64,000 nt of DNA, from NCBI GenBank assembly GCA_001942415.1, contig MKJX01000022.1:1-64000 (forward strand), in the 5' to 3' direction. This document shows, piece after piece, positions 33,433 through 43,120 of the stretch (the first letter of the stretch is position 1; each line of letters opens with the position of its first letter). Origin of the DNA: Pseudonocardia sp. CNS-139 (GTDB taxonomy: Bacteria > Actinomycetota > Actinomycetes > Mycobacteriales > Pseudonocardiaceae). The notes below the pieces were generated by a model, which did no database searches, had not been told where the DNA came from, and was given only the letters and a program-made list of their open reading frames with translations. The position numbers and the translations under genes are program-made.

Positions 33433-34200
33433 TCAGCCCGCCGCCCGCCCAGGGACGTCGATGCGGCCCATCGCGGCCAGCGCGTCGGGCAGCGTGAACC
33501 GGCCGGCGTAGAGCGCCTTGCCGACGATCGATCCCTCGATGTTGGCGCCCTCCGCGGCCGCGGTCGCGAGGTCGACCAGGTCCTGCAGCGACGACACCCC
33601 GCCCGACGCGATCACCGGCGCGTCGGTGGCCGCCGTGACCTCCCGCAGCAGGTCGATGTTCGGGCCGCGCAGCGTGCCGTCCTTGCTCACGTCGGTGACC
33701 ACGTAGCGAGTGCAGCCGTCGCGGTCGAGCCGGTCGAGCACCTCCCACAGGTCGCCGCCGTCCTGCGTCCAGCCGCGGGCGGCCAGCCGGTAGCCCTGCT
33801 CGACGATCCGCACGTCCAGGCCGACCGCGACCCGCTCGCCGTGCGCCGCGATCGCCCGCGCGCACCACTGCGGGTCCTCCAGCGCGGCCGTGCCGATGTT
33901 GACGCGCGCGCAGCCCGTGGCCAGCGCGCGCTCCAGCGACGCGTCGTCGCGGATGCCGCCCGACAGCTCCACGTCGACGTCCAGCTCGCCGACCACCTGG
34001 GCCAGCAGCTCGGCGTTGGAGCCGCGCCCGAACGCGGCGTCGAGGTCGACGAGGTGCACCCACTCGGCGCCGTCGTCCTGCCAGCGCAGGGCGGCCTCCA
34101 GCGGGGAGCCGTAGCGCGTCTCGGTGCCGGCCTCGCCCTGCACCAGCCGCACTGCCTGGCCGTCCGCGACGTCGACGGCAGGGAGCAGCGTGAAACTCAC
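33433..34200 (-). CDS. hisA: PriA-type phosphoribosyl isomerase (HisA, probable TrpF activity)
   Basis: Isomerises ProFAR in histidine synthesis; in actinobacteria the PriA form also isomerises phosphoribosylanthranilate for tryptophan. The PriA-like start is [20 protein letters not shown], with Asp in AVDV and Arg in AVRLVQG. The second catalytic Asp is in [14 protein letters not shown], and ELSGGIRDD is conserved. The trp cluster at 24-29 kb has no trpF, consistent with dual use. The frame is intact, 255 residues. The GTG is preceded by TACGCT and six bases, suggesting an internal promoter. Confidence 0.95.
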   Translation of the reverse strand: MSFTLLPAVDVADGQAVRLVQGEAGTETRYGSPLEAALRWQDDGAEWVHLVDLDAAFGRGSNAELLAQVVGELDVDVELSGGIRDDASLERALATGCARVNIGTAALEDPQWCARAIAAHGERVAVGLDVRIVEQGYRLAARGWTQDGGDLWEVLDRLDRDGCTRYVVTDVSKDGTLRGPNIDLLREVTAATDAPVIASGGVSSLQDLVDLATAAAEGANIEGSIVGKALYAGRFTLPDALAAMGRIDVPGRAAG

Positions 34201-34206
34201 GCTCAG

Positions 34207-34212
34207 AGCGTA
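34207..34212 (-). promoter_or_regulatory. internal -10 box before hisA
   Basis: TACGCT on the minus strand, six bases before the hisA GTG. It could drive a leaderless hisA-F-I message within the operon. Confidence 0.45.
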
Positions 34213-34229
34213 CCGACCACGAACGGGCG

Positions 34230-34869
34230 TCAGCGACGACGTCGCGCAGCCAGTTGCGCAGCACCGTGGCGCCCGCGTCGCCGGACTTCTCCGGGTGGAA
34301 CTGGGTGGCCGCGAGCGCCCCGTTCTCGACGGCGGCGACGAAGTCCTCGCCGTGGTGCGCCCAGGTGACGAGCGGCGGCTTGAGCACGGTGTCGCTGCCG
34401 GACTCGTCCATCGTCCACGTCCGCACGCCGAACGAGTGCACGAAGTAGAAGCGCGTGTCGGCGTCGAGCCCGGCGAAGAGCACGGACCCGGCGGCGCCCG
34501 CACGGTGTTCCAGCCCATGTGCGGGAGCACGTCGGCCTTGAGGCGCTCGACGGTGCCGGGCCACTGGCCGCAGCCCTCGGTGCGCTCGCCCCACTCGACG
34601 CCGAGGTCGAACAGCACCTGCATGCCGACGCAGATGCCGAGAACCGGGCGGCCGCCGGCGAGCCGGCGCTCGACGATGCGCGGGCGTCCACGGAGGAGAG
34701 CCCGCGCATGCACGCCGCGAACGCGCCCACGCCCGGGACGACCAGCCCGTCGGCCTCCAGGGCCGCGTCGGCGTCGGCGGTGACGGTGACGTCGGCGCGA
34801 CGCGCTGCAGGCGCGCTCGGCCGACCGGAGGTTGCCCGACCCGTAGTCGAGCACGACGATCCGCGGCAC
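34230..34869 (-). CDS. hisH: imidazole glycerol phosphate synthase, amidotransferase subunit
   Basis: Glutaminase half of IGP synthase. The start [20 protein letters not shown] is typical. The nucleophile Cys is in [20 protein letters not shown] and the catalytic His in [15 protein letters not shown]. The gene needs five missing bases: two near 34800-34812 (reading [20 protein letters not shown]), one near 34682, one near 34502 and one near 34235, where restoring a C gives the end NWLRDVVA and a TGA at 34230. Repaired length is 214 residues, normal for HisH. The GTG follows TACCCT by six bases. Confidence 0.9.
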
Positions 34870-34875
34870 CCGTCC

Positions 34876-34881
34876 AGGGTA
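34876..34881 (-). promoter_or_regulatory. internal -10 box before hisH
   Basis: TACCCT on the minus strand, six bases (GGACGG) before the hisH GTG, in the 41-bp gap after the small open reading frame. Confidence 0.45.
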
Positions 34882-34910
34882 GCCGGACCCCGCCGCGCCC
34901 CGGCCGCGAT

Positions 34911-35156
34911 TCACGCCGCGCTGACCGGCGGGCTGGCGCTCGCCGCCGGATCGGCGGCGGGGTGGGCGAGGATCTCGGTGGCCAGCCGGTGGATCAGCCC
35001 GTCCCCGCCGAACCGGTGCCCGAACAGCGCGTAGGCGCGCAGCTCGCGAGCCAGCACCTCGCCGACGGGTCCCGGGTGGGTCTCCAGCGCCCGCGCGGCG
35101 GCCTCCCGCACCCACGCCACGTACGGGTCCCGGCCCGGACCGGGATCGATCTCCAC
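34911..35156 (-). CDS. small protein encoded within the his operon
   Basis: An 81-residue protein of unknown function. The GTG at 35154-35156 follows a good AAGGAGACAG ribosome site, and no base is missing. The product begins [20 protein letters not shown], has an amphipathic helix-rich middle ([20 protein letters not shown]) and ends in an Ala/Ser/Pro-rich tail. It has no Cys or signal peptide. It lies between hisB and hisH, 41 bp before hisH. I do not recognise the family; coding potential rests on codon pattern and the ribosome site. Confidence 0.6.
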   Translation of the reverse strand: MEIDPGPGRDPYVAWVREAAARALETHPGPVGEVLARELRAYALFGHRFGGDGLIHRLATEILAHPAADPAASASPPVSAA

Positions 35157-35276
35157 TCCTGTCTCCTTCCCACGGCGCCTGCCCACAAGAGCCCGGCCAC
35201 CGTGCGGGAGATACCCGCCCGGCGCCGCCGCGAGGCAACCTGAGCCCGCTCCCCCTGAGGCAGGCGCCCACCCGCC

Positions 35277-35378
35277 GCATTCTGGAGCCAAAATGCACTG
35301 GGGAGAGCCGCCGAAGTGCGTTATGGCTCCACAATGCACTGGGGAGCGCCGAAAAACTGCGTTATGGAGCCATAATGC
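35277..35378. repeat. 41-bp palindromic repeat, three copies
   Basis: The 20-bp palindrome GCRTTNTGGMKCCANAATGC occurs at 35277, 35318 and 35359 with an exact 41-bp period. The middle copy has the reverse-complement centre (CT instead of AG). The 21-bp spacers are alike, ACTGGGGAG at the left and CCGAARNACT-like at the right. It is the same family as 3311-3371. The array lies between hisB and the small his-operon gene. Confidence 0.88.
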
Positions 35379-35405
35379 AGCCGGGGAGAATGCGGCGGCG
35401 GGCCG

Positions 35406-36005
35406 TCAGAGGGTGCCCTTCGTCGACGCGATGCCGGTGATCCGGGGGTCCGGCTCCACCGCCGCCCGCAGCGCCCGCGCGACCGCCTTGAACTCGGCCT
35501 CCGTGATGTGGTGCGGGTCGCGCCCGGACAGCACCCGGACGTGCAGCGCGAGGTGCCCGTGGAACGCGAGCGACTCGAACACGTGCCGGTTGAGCACGGT
35601 CGGGTAGTGCCCGCCGACGACAAACCCCTGCATGACGTCGGGCTCGCCGGTGTGCACGGTGTACGGCCGCCCGGAGACGTCGACGACGGCCTGCGCGAGC
35701 GCCTCGTCCATCGGGATCCACGCGTCGCCGAAGCGACGGATGCCCTTCTTGTCGCCGAGCGCCTGGCGGATCGCCTGGCCGAGCACGATCGCGACGTCCT
35801 CGACGGTGTGGTGCGCGTCGAGGTCGACGTCGCCCTCCGCGCGCACGACCAGGTCGAACGCGCCGTGCTTGCCGAACGCGTCGAGCATGTGGTCGTAGAA
35901 CGGGACGCCGGTGGCGACCTCGGTGGTGCCGGTGCCGTCGAGGCCGATCTCGACGAGCACCTTCGACTCCTTGGTGACGCGCTCCACGCGCCCGATCCGA
36001 CTCAC
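35406..36005 (-). CDS. hisB: imidazoleglycerol-phosphate dehydratase
   Basis: Mn-dependent dehydration of imidazole glycerol phosphate, as a monofunctional 199-residue form. Metal motifs are [37 protein letters not shown] and [20 protein letters not shown]. The frame is intact. The GTG overlaps the hisC stop as GTGA. The gene is followed by the palindromic repeat array, which therefore sits inside the operon. Confidence 0.97.
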   Translation of the reverse strand: MSRIGRVERVTKESKVLVEIGLDGTGTTEVATGVPFYDHMLDAFGKHGAFDLVVRAEGDVDLDAHHTVEDVAIVLGQAIRQALGDKKGIRRFGDAWIPMDEALAQAVVDVSGRPYTVHTGEPDVMQGFVVGGHYPTVLNRHVFESLAFHGHLALHVRVLSGRDPHHITEAEFKAVARALRAAVEPDPRITGIASTKGTL

Positions 36006-37129
36006 ACCAGCTCCTGCTCCACGAGTGCGCCTGCGACCTGCAGGAACACGTCGTTCTCCTCCGGGGTCCCGATCGTGACACGCAGCCGCTCGGGGATGCC
36101 GACGTCGCGGATGAGCACGCCGCGGTCGAGGAACGCCCGCCACGCCCGGGGCGCGTCGGCGAAGCGGCCGAACAGCACGAAGTTGGCGTCGCTGGGCACC
36201 ACGTCGTACCCGGCGGCGGCCAGCGCGGCGACGACCCGCTCGCGCTCCTTGCGCAGCAGCGCGACGGTGGCGAGCGTGGCGTCGGCGTGCCGCAGCGCGG
36301 CCCGGGCGGCGGCCTGGGTGAGCGACGCGAGGTGGTAGGGCAGGCGCACCAGCTGCAGCGCGTCGACGACGGCGGGCGCGGCGGCGAGGTAGCCCAGCCG
36401 CCCGCCGGCGAACGCGAACGCCTTGCTCATCGTGCGGGCGACGACCAGCTTGCGCCCGTGGGTGGCGAGCAGCGAGATCGCGCTGGGCCGGTCGGAGAAC
36501 TCGGCGTACGCCTCGTCGACCACGACGATCCCGGACGCGCCTCGACGAGCGCCGCGACGTCGGCCGGTTCGAGCGACTGCGCGGTCGGGTTGTTCGGGCT
36601 GGTCAGGAACGTGATGTCGGGCGTGCGCTCGCGCAGCAGCCCGGCGGCGGCCGGGACGTCGATCGTGAAGTCGGCGCGGCGCGGGGCCGGGAGCCAGTCG
36701 GTGCGGGTGCCCGCGGCGATGATCGGGTGCATCGAGTACGACGGCTCGAAGCCCACCGCGGTGCGCCCCGGCCCGCCGAACGTCTGCATGATCTGCTGCA
36801 GGATCTCGTTGGACCCGTTGGCGGCCCAAACGTTCGCGCTGGTCAGCGGCACGCCGCTGGCCGCGGCGAGGTACGCGGCGAGGTCGGCGCGCAGGGCGAG
36901 CGCGTCGCGGTCCGGGTAGCGGTGCAGCTCCGCGGCCACCTCGTGGGCCGCCGCGCACGTCCGCCACCAGCTCCGGCGGCGGCGGGAACGGGTTCTCGTT
37001 GGTGTTGAGCCGCACCGCGACGTCCAGCTGCGGCGCGCCGTACGGGCTGCGGCCGCGCAGGTCGTCGCGCACCGGCAGGTCGGCGAGCGCGACCTCGCCG
37101 CCGACCGCGCCCTCCTGGGTGGCGGTCAC
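36002..37129 (-). CDS. hisC: histidinol-phosphate aminotransferase
   Basis: PLP aminotransferase giving histidinol phosphate. N-terminal [19 protein letters not shown] is diagnostic, [17 protein letters not shown] and [14 protein letters not shown] follow, and the PLP Lys is in [20 protein letters not shown]. An extra C near 36957 and a missing base near 36540 displace the middle third, which reads [20 protein letters not shown]. The two cancel, so the length is 375 residues. The GTG start overlaps the hisD stop (GTGA). Confidence 0.95.
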   Translation of the reverse strand: MTATQEGAVGGEVALADLPVRDDLRGRSPYGAPQLDVAVRLNTNENPFPPPPELVADVRGGPRGGRGAAPLPGPRRARPARRPRRVPRRGQRRAADQRERLGRQRVQRDPAADHADVRRAGAHRGGLRAVVLDAPDHRRGHPHRLAPGPAPRRLHDRRPGRRRAAARAHARHHVPDQPEQPDRAVARTGRRRGARRGASGIVVVDEAYAEFSDRPSAISLLATHGRKLVVARTMSKAFAFAGGRLGYLAAAPAVVDALQLVRLPYHLASLTQAAARAALRHADATLATVALLRKERERVVAALAAAGYDVVPSDANFVLFGRFADAPRAWRAFLDRGVLIRDVGIPERLRVTIGTPEENDVFLQVAGALVEQELV

Positions 37130-38444
37130 CGGCCGAACCTCGCCGTGACGGCCTCGCCGTGCGCGGGCAGGTCCTCGGCCTCCGCGAGGGTGACGACCTG
37201 GTTCGCCACGTCGCGCAGTGCCTCCTCCGTGTACTCGACGACGTGCACGCCGCGCAGGAACGTCTGCACCGACAGCCCCGACTGGTGCCGGGCGCAGCCG
37301 CCGGTGGGCAGCACGTGGTTGGAGCCGGCGCAGTAGTCGCCGAGCGACACCGGCGCGTACGGCCCGACGAAGATCGCGCCTGCGTTGCGGATCCGGTGGC
37401 CGACCTCCCGCGCGTCGCGGGTCTGGATCTCGAGGTGCTCGGCGGCGTAGGCGTCGACGACCGCGACGCCGGAGTCGAGGTCGCCGACCAGCACCGCGCC
37501 GGACTGCGGCCCGGTGAGCGCGGTGCGGACGCGCTCGCTGTGGCGGGTGCCGGCCACCCGCTTCTCCAGCTCGGCGTCGACCGCGTCGGCCAGCTCCTCC
37601 GACGTCGTGACCAGCACGGATGCCGCGGCGGTGTCGTGCTCGGCCTGGCTGATGAGGTCGGCGGCGACGTGCACCGGGTCGGCCGTGTCGTCGGCGAGCA
37701 CGGCGATCTCGGTGGTGCCGGCCTCGGCGTCGATCCCGATCACGCCGCGCAGCAGCCGCTTCGCCGCGGTGACGTAGAGGTTGCCCGGCCCGGTGACCAT
37801 GTCGACGGCGCGAGCCCGCCGCCGTCCACGTCGGTGCCGCCGTACGCGAGCAGCGCGACGGCCTGCGCGCCGCCGACCGCCCACACCTCCTCGACGCCCA
37901 GCAGCGCCGCGGCCGCGAGGATCGTGGGGTGCGGGAGGCCGCCGTGCTCGGCCTGCGGCGGCGAGGCCAGCACCAGCGACTCGACGCCGGCCTCCTGCGC
38001 CGGCACCACGTTCATCACCACGCTCGACGGGTAGACGGCCAGCCCGCCCGGGGCGTAGAGGCCGACCCGCTGCACCGGGACGAACCGCTCGGTGACGGTG
38101 CCGCCCGGCACCACCTGGGTGACGACGTCGCTGCGGCGCTGGTCGGCGTGCACCTTGCGGGCCCGCTCGACCGACGTCTCCAGCGCGGCGCGCACGGCCG
38201 GGTCGAGCGCGGCGAGCGCCCCGTTGAGGGTCTGGACGGGCACCCGCACGGCCGACGGGCGCACGTGGTCGAACCGCTCCGCGTAGTCCAGTGCGGCCTC
38301 GACGCCGCGCTCGTGGACGTCCTCGACGATCGGCCGCACCCGGTGCAGCACCTCGTCCACGTCCACCGCGGCTCGCGGGAGGAGGCCCCGCAGGTCGGCG
38401 GTGCGGGGCAGGGGCGTGCGTCGTAGGTCGAGTCGGCGGAGCAT
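37126..38444 (-). CDS. hisD: histidinol dehydrogenase
   Basis: Zn- and NAD-dependent last two steps of histidine synthesis. First gene of the his operon. Signatures are [36 protein letters not shown] and the active-site segment [20 protein letters not shown] followed by DLISQAEHD. One base is missing near 37813. Repaired length is 439 residues. The ATG is six bases after TACGCT, so the operon message is probably leaderless. It is divergent from the glycosyltransferase gene. Confidence 0.97.
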
Positions 38445-38450
38445 GCGCCC

Positions 38451-38456
38451 AGCGTA
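38451..38456 (-). promoter_or_regulatory. -10 box of the his operon
   Basis: TACGCT on the minus strand, six bases (GGGCGC) before the hisD ATG. Confidence 0.6.
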
Positions 38457-38551
38457 CGGCGGCCCGGCTGCCCGGAATGCGCGGCCTGAGACGGCCTCAT
38501 CGTCCCGGTACTAGCCTCGGGGCACGTGATGATCATGTCGGGGACGCGGTC

Positions 38552-39728
38552 GTGAGCCGGTTCCTGTTCCTTCCCGCGCCGGCCCACGGGCACGTCAACC
38601 CCACGCTCGCGGTGGCCGCAGAGCTGACCGGCCGCGGCCACGAGGTGACCTACCTGCTGCCGGCCGAGTTCCGCGGCCCGGTCGAGGCCGCCGGCGCCAC
38701 GCTCGCCGAGATCCCCGGGTTCCCCGGTGGACCGCCGCGCCGCCGGTGACCGGCGGCGGCCCGCACATCGCGCAGCTGCTGGACGCCGTGCTGGGCCTGG
38801 CCGCCGAGCGGCCACGCCGCTGCTGGAGCTGCACGGCCGGCTCCGGCCGACCTCGCGTCGTCGAGCGGCTGGCGCCGTGGGGCGGGCTGCTCGCGCTCGC
38901 CCGCGGGGTGCCGACCGTCGAGTTCTCGGCGTCGTACGTGATGGCGCCGGGCTCGCCGCTCTTCGCCCGGATGGCCGCCGCGCTGCCGGGCGGCCGCCCG
39001 CCGGTCGACCCGGAGCGGCTGGCCGCGGTCGGCGCCCGGTTCGGCGTCGAGGCCGGCGACCCGTCCGCGGTGCTGTTCGGGCACCGCGCGGCCGCGAACG
39101 TCGTGTTCATGCCCGCCGAGTTCCACCCCGGGCACGAGACGCTCGGCCCGGACGTGCACTTCGTCGGGCCCGCGACCGGCCGCGCCGAGGACGCCGACCT
39201 CGACCTCACCCCGTTCGGCGAGGCCAAGGGCATCTACGTCTCGCTGGGCACGGTGTTCAACGAGCGCAAGGAGTTCTTCGCGAGCTGCCTGGAGGCGTTC
39301 GGCGGCGGCGACCGGCCGGTCGTGCTCAACCACGGCCGGCGCCTGACCGCCGCCGACCTCCCGGCCGCCCCGCCGAACGTCCTGCTCGCCTCCCACGTGC
39401 CGCAGCTGCGGGTGCTGGAGCGCAGCGCGGTGTTCGTCACGCACGGCGGGATGGGCAGCACGATGGAGGCGGTGGCGGCGGGCGTCCCGATGGTGGTGGT
39501 GCCGCAGATGCCCGAGCAGCAGCTCACCGCCGACCGGGTGGCGGAGCTGCACCTGGCGTCCGGCTCGACCCGGCCGACGCCACGGCGGGGACCCTGGCCG
39601 CCGCGGTGGCCGAGCTGCTGGCCGACCCCGCGTACGGCGAGAACGTGGCCCGCCTCGGCGCGGCGGCCCGCGCGGCGGGTGGCGCGGAAGCGGCGGCGGA
39701 CGTCCTGCAGAAGGCCGCCTCGGCGTAA
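38552..39728 (+). CDS. GT1-family glycosyltransferase (MGT type)
   Basis: A UDP-sugar-dependent glycosyltransferase of the macrolide-inactivating/natural-product GT-B type, about 393 residues. The N-terminus RFLFLPAPAHGHVNPTLAVA is the acceptor-domain start. The sugar-nucleotide signature region is VFVTHGGMGSTMEAVAAGVP followed by MVVVPQMPEQQLTADRVAEL. The acceptor is unknown; no biosynthetic cluster is nearby, so a detoxification role is possible. Five missing bases are inferred (near 38737, 38806, two in 38845-38865, and 39568). The start is the GTG at 38552; an upstream ATG runs into a stop. Confidence 0.82.
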
Positions 39729-39731
39729 GCG

Positions 39732-39834
39732 CAACTCGCGTACACAAATCCAGCGACTCGCGCGCACTAATCCAGCGACTCGCGGGGGAATGCGGCCGGC
39801 TCCCGCGAGTCGCCGGAAAAGTGCGCGCGAGTCG
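39732..39834. repeat. 22-bp repeat array with mirrored halves
   Basis: CGACTCG (first copy CAACTCG) begins at 39732, 39754 and 39776. The reverse complement CGAGTCG begins at 39806 and 39828. The period is 22 bp in each half. The two halves face each other across ACTCGCGGG/CCCGCGAGT. It is the same family as 17077-17216 and fills the gap between the convergent glycosyltransferase and MBL genes. Confidence 0.88.
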
Positions 39835-39838
39835 CGCG

Positions 39839-40659
39839 TCAGTCGTCGACGGGGGCGTCGTCGGAGAGCCACAGGAGGTAGCGGCTCAGGCTGCGGCGGA
39901 CGGCTTCCTCGGCGTCCGACTCGATCACGCCGAACCCGCCGTACAGCCGCTCGTAGCGCCACGGCTCCAGTGCGGTGGCGATCCGGCGGACGGCCCGGGG
40001 CGGGAGCGGGACGTGGTTCACCCAGCTGCGCATCACCCCGACCGAGACGCGGTCGCGCCGACGCCGAGGGTGTCGCCGGTGAGCAGCGCGCCGCGCCCGC
40101 CGGCACCGGCCGCCCAGTGCGCGACGGCGCTGCCGGCGAAGTGCCCGCCGCACGGCACGAGCGTGATCCCGGGCAGCACCTCGCGCTCGTCCTTCCACAG
40201 CTCGATCGCCGGGTCGGGCCGGCGCACCCACTGCCGGTCGGCCTCGGCGAACAGCACGGGCGCACCGCCGAACGCGCGGCTCCAGGACACCGCCGCGCCG
40301 ACGAGGTGCGGGTGGCTCGCCGCGACCGCGGCCACCCCGCCGAGCGCGCGCACGGCCGTGACGGCGTCGGCGTCGAGGAAGCCGGGCGGCTCCCACAGCA
40401 GGTTGCCGGCGCTCGTCCGCACGAGCAGCCCGCGCTGCCCGATCCCGAACCGCGGCTCGACGGTGACCCCGACGAGGTCGGGCTCCAGCTCGTCGAACAC
40501 CAGCCGGTGCCCGGACGCGGCCAGCTCGGCGTGCGTCGTCCAGCGCTGCCCGCCCGCCGGGACGTACTGCCGCTCGTCCGTGCAGATCGGGCAGGTCGCG
40601 GGCGGTTCCGCGGCATCGGGCTGCTCGATGGCGCAGGTGGCGCAGACCCAGACCCTCAT
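39839..40659 (-). CDS. MBL-fold protein with N-terminal zinc ribbon
   Basis: A 273-residue metallo-beta-lactamase-fold protein, but with a degraded metal site: SHPHLVGAAVSWSRAFG in place of the usual HxHxDH, later CGGHFAGSAVAHW, LLTGDTLGVG and SWVNHVPLPP. Residues 1-30 form a rubredoxin-like zinc ribbon, CATC and CPIC. The C-terminus has a helical tail. The substrate is unknown. One base is missing near 40055. The ATG overlaps the nadC stop by one base (TGATG), so it is translationally coupled to the NAD-synthesis operon. Confidence 0.78.
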
Positions 40660-41543
40660 CAGGTGATGGTCGGGGCTCCACCCGGGTCGAGGTCAAGGCC
40701 CAGATCGAGCGCGCGCACGGAATGGGTGAGCGCGCCGACCGCGATGTAGTCCACCCCGGTCTCGGCGTACTCCCGCGCGTTCGCGAGCACGAGCCCGCCG
40801 GAGCTCTCCAGCAGGGTCGGACGCGCGCCGCGCCGCCGCACGGCCTCGCGGGTGCGCCCGACGTCGAAGTTGTCGAGCAGCACGAGCTCCGCGCCGAGCG
40901 CGAGCACCTCGTCGAGCTGGTCGAGGGTGTCCACCTCGACCTCGCACGGCAGGTCCGGCGCGTGCGCGCGGGCCGCGGCGAGCGCGGCGCCCACCGAGCC
41001 CGCGGCGGCCACGTGGTTGTCCTTGACGAGCACCGCGTCGCCCAGGCCGAGGCGGTGGTTGGTGCCGCCGCCGCAGCGCACGGCGTACTTCTCCAGCAGC
41101 CGCAGCCCCGGCAGCGTCTTGCGGGTGTCGCGGATGCGCGCCCGCGTGCCCTGCACGGCGTCCACCCACGCCGCGGTGGCCGTGGCGACGCCGGAGAGGT
41201 GGCAGAGCAGGTTGAGCGCGGTCCGCTCGGCGGTCAGCAGCCCGCGCACGGGCGCCCGGACGGTCAGCGCGGCGTCGCCGGCGGCCAGCCGGTCGCCGTC
41301 CGAGCGGGTGTCGAGCACGGTGTAGCCGGTCTCGCCGAGCACGGAGTCGAGCACCTCGCGGACGGCCGGCAGCCCCGCGAGCACGCCCGGTGACCGCGCG
41401 GCGAACCGGCCGACGGCCACCGCGTCCGCGGGCACGGTCGCGACGGTGGTGGCGTCCGGGCCGTAGCGCAGGTCCTCCTGCAGGGCCGTGGCGACGACCC
41501 GGCGCAGGTCGTCCAGGTCGGGGCCGAGAACCGTGGCCGTCAT
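40659..41543 (-). CDS. nadC: nicotinate-nucleotide pyrophosphorylase (quinolinate PRTase)
   Basis: Converts quinolinate and PRPP to nicotinate mononucleotide, step three of de novo NAD synthesis. Key motifs are RIRDTRKTLPGLRLLEKYAV followed by RCGGGTNHRLGL, then VLVKDNHVAAAG and LLDNFDVGRTREAV. The frame is intact, 294 residues. The ATG overlaps the nadB stop (ATGA). Confidence 0.97.
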   Translation of the reverse strand: MTATVLGPDLDDLRRVVATALQEDLRYGPDATTVATVPADAVAVGRFAARSPGVLAGLPAVREVLDSVLGETGYTVLDTRSDGDRLAAGDAALTVRAPVRGLLTAERTALNLLCHLSGVATATAAWVDAVQGTRARIRDTRKTLPGLRLLEKYAVRCGGGTNHRLGLGDAVLVKDNHVAAAGSVGAALAAARAHAPDLPCEVEVDTLDQLDEVLALGAELVLLDNFDVGRTREAVRRRGARPTLLESSGGLVLANAREYAETGVDYIAVGALTHSVRALDLGLDLDPGGAPTIT

Positions 41544-43120
41544 GCCGCGCTGACCTCCAGGAGTGCGCCGGACCGCACGACGGGCTGCCCGGTCTCGTCG
41601 AGGGCGAGCACGAGGCTCGCCCGCTGCCACACGTCGTCGCGTTCGGGGAAGTCGGTGCGCACGTGGCACCCGCGGCTCTCGGTGCGGGTGCCGGCCGCGG
41701 CGAGCACGGCCTGCGCGAGCAGGGTGAGCGCCGCGTCCTCGACGTCGGCCCGGCAGGCGGGCACGGCCCGGTCGGTCGCGGCCTCCACCGCGTCGGACGC
41801 CGCGGCGAGCCCGGCGGCGTCGCGCCCGATCCCGGCGGCCGCGGTCATCGCCCGCTGGACGACGGCCCGCGGCGCGACGGGCGGCGCGGCCGGCGGGGCG
41901 GCGGCGAGCGGACGCGGCGCGCGCCGGTCGGCGGCCACCGCACGGGCCGCCCGCGCGCCAGCACCAGCCTTCGAGCAGCGAGTTCGACGCGAGCCGGTTG
42001 GCGCCGTGCAGCCCGGTGCGGGCGACCTCGCCGGCCGCGTACAGCCCCGGGACGGACGTGCGCCCGTGCAGGTCGGTGACCACCCCGCCGCACGCGTAGT
42101 GCGCGGCCGGGGTGACCGGGATCGGCTCGCGGACGGGGTCGATCCCGGCGGCCCGGCACGCCGCGAAGACGGTCGGGAAGCGGCGCGCGAAGGCGGGGAT
42201 CGCGGTGGCGTCGAGGTGGACGCAGTCGGCGCCGGTCGCGGCGAGCGTCCGGGTGATCGCGGCGGCGACGACGTCGCGCGGGGCCAGGTCGGCGAGGGGG
42301 TGGACGCCGGTCATGAACCGCCGCCCGGCCCGGTCGAGCAGCACCGCTCCTTCGCCGCGCACGGCCTCCGTGACGAGCGGGCGCCACCCGGTGGCCGGTC
42401 CGGCGTAGAGCACGGTCGGGTGGAACTGCACGAACTCCAGGTCGGCCGCGCTCGCGCCGGCCCGCAGCGCGAGCGCCACGCCGTCGCCGGTGGCGGTCTC
42501 CGGGTTGGTGGTGCTGGCGTAGAGCTGCCCGTAGCCGCCGCTGGCCAGCAGCACCGCCGGGGCGCGCAGCATCCCGCGCCGGCCGGCGCCGTCGAGCACG
42601 GCGAGCCCCGCGACGCCCCGCTCGTCGCGCAGCACGTCGACCGCCACGTGCCCGGTGAGCAGCGGCAGCCGCCGGTCGGCGACCGCGGCGACGAGCGCGC
42701 GCTCCACCTCCGCGCCGGTCGCGTCGCCGCCGGCGTGCACCACCCGGAACGCGGAGTGCCCGCCCTCCCGGGTGCGCGCGAGCCGCCCGTCCGGGCCGGG
42801 GTCGAACACCGCGCCGCGGGCCCGCAGCCGGGCCACGGCGGCCGGTCCGTCCGCGATGATCTCCGCGACGGCCGCGTCGTCCGAGAGCCCGCGCCGGCCG
42901 CGAGCGTGTCCGTGACGTGCGCGTGCACGCTGTCGCCCGGCACGTCCCCGAGCACGACGGCCACCCCGCCCTGTGCCCAGCGGGTCGACCCGGCGTCGGC
43001 CGCGTCCTTCGTCACGACGACAACCCGCAGGCCGAGCGCGGCGGCGTCCAGCGCGGCGGTGAGCCCGGCGACCCCGGACCCGACGACGACGAGGTCGGCG
43101 CCCGCCTCCCAGGTGGTCAT
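41540..43120 (-). CDS. nadB: L-aspartate oxidase
   Basis: FAD enzyme oxidising L-aspartate to iminoaspartate for NadA. The FAD motif is [20 protein letters not shown], substrate segments include [29 protein letters not shown] and [20 protein letters not shown], and [15 protein letters not shown] closes the catalytic part. Missing bases lie near 42898, 41972 and 41945. The C-terminal helical domain is Ala-rich. Repaired length is 527 residues. The ATG overlaps the nadA stop (ATGA). Confidence 0.95.

Noticed and set aside
35277..35378. CRISPR array
   Set aside because: The 21-bp spacers are near-identical between units and with the distant locus at 3311, and no cas genes are present.
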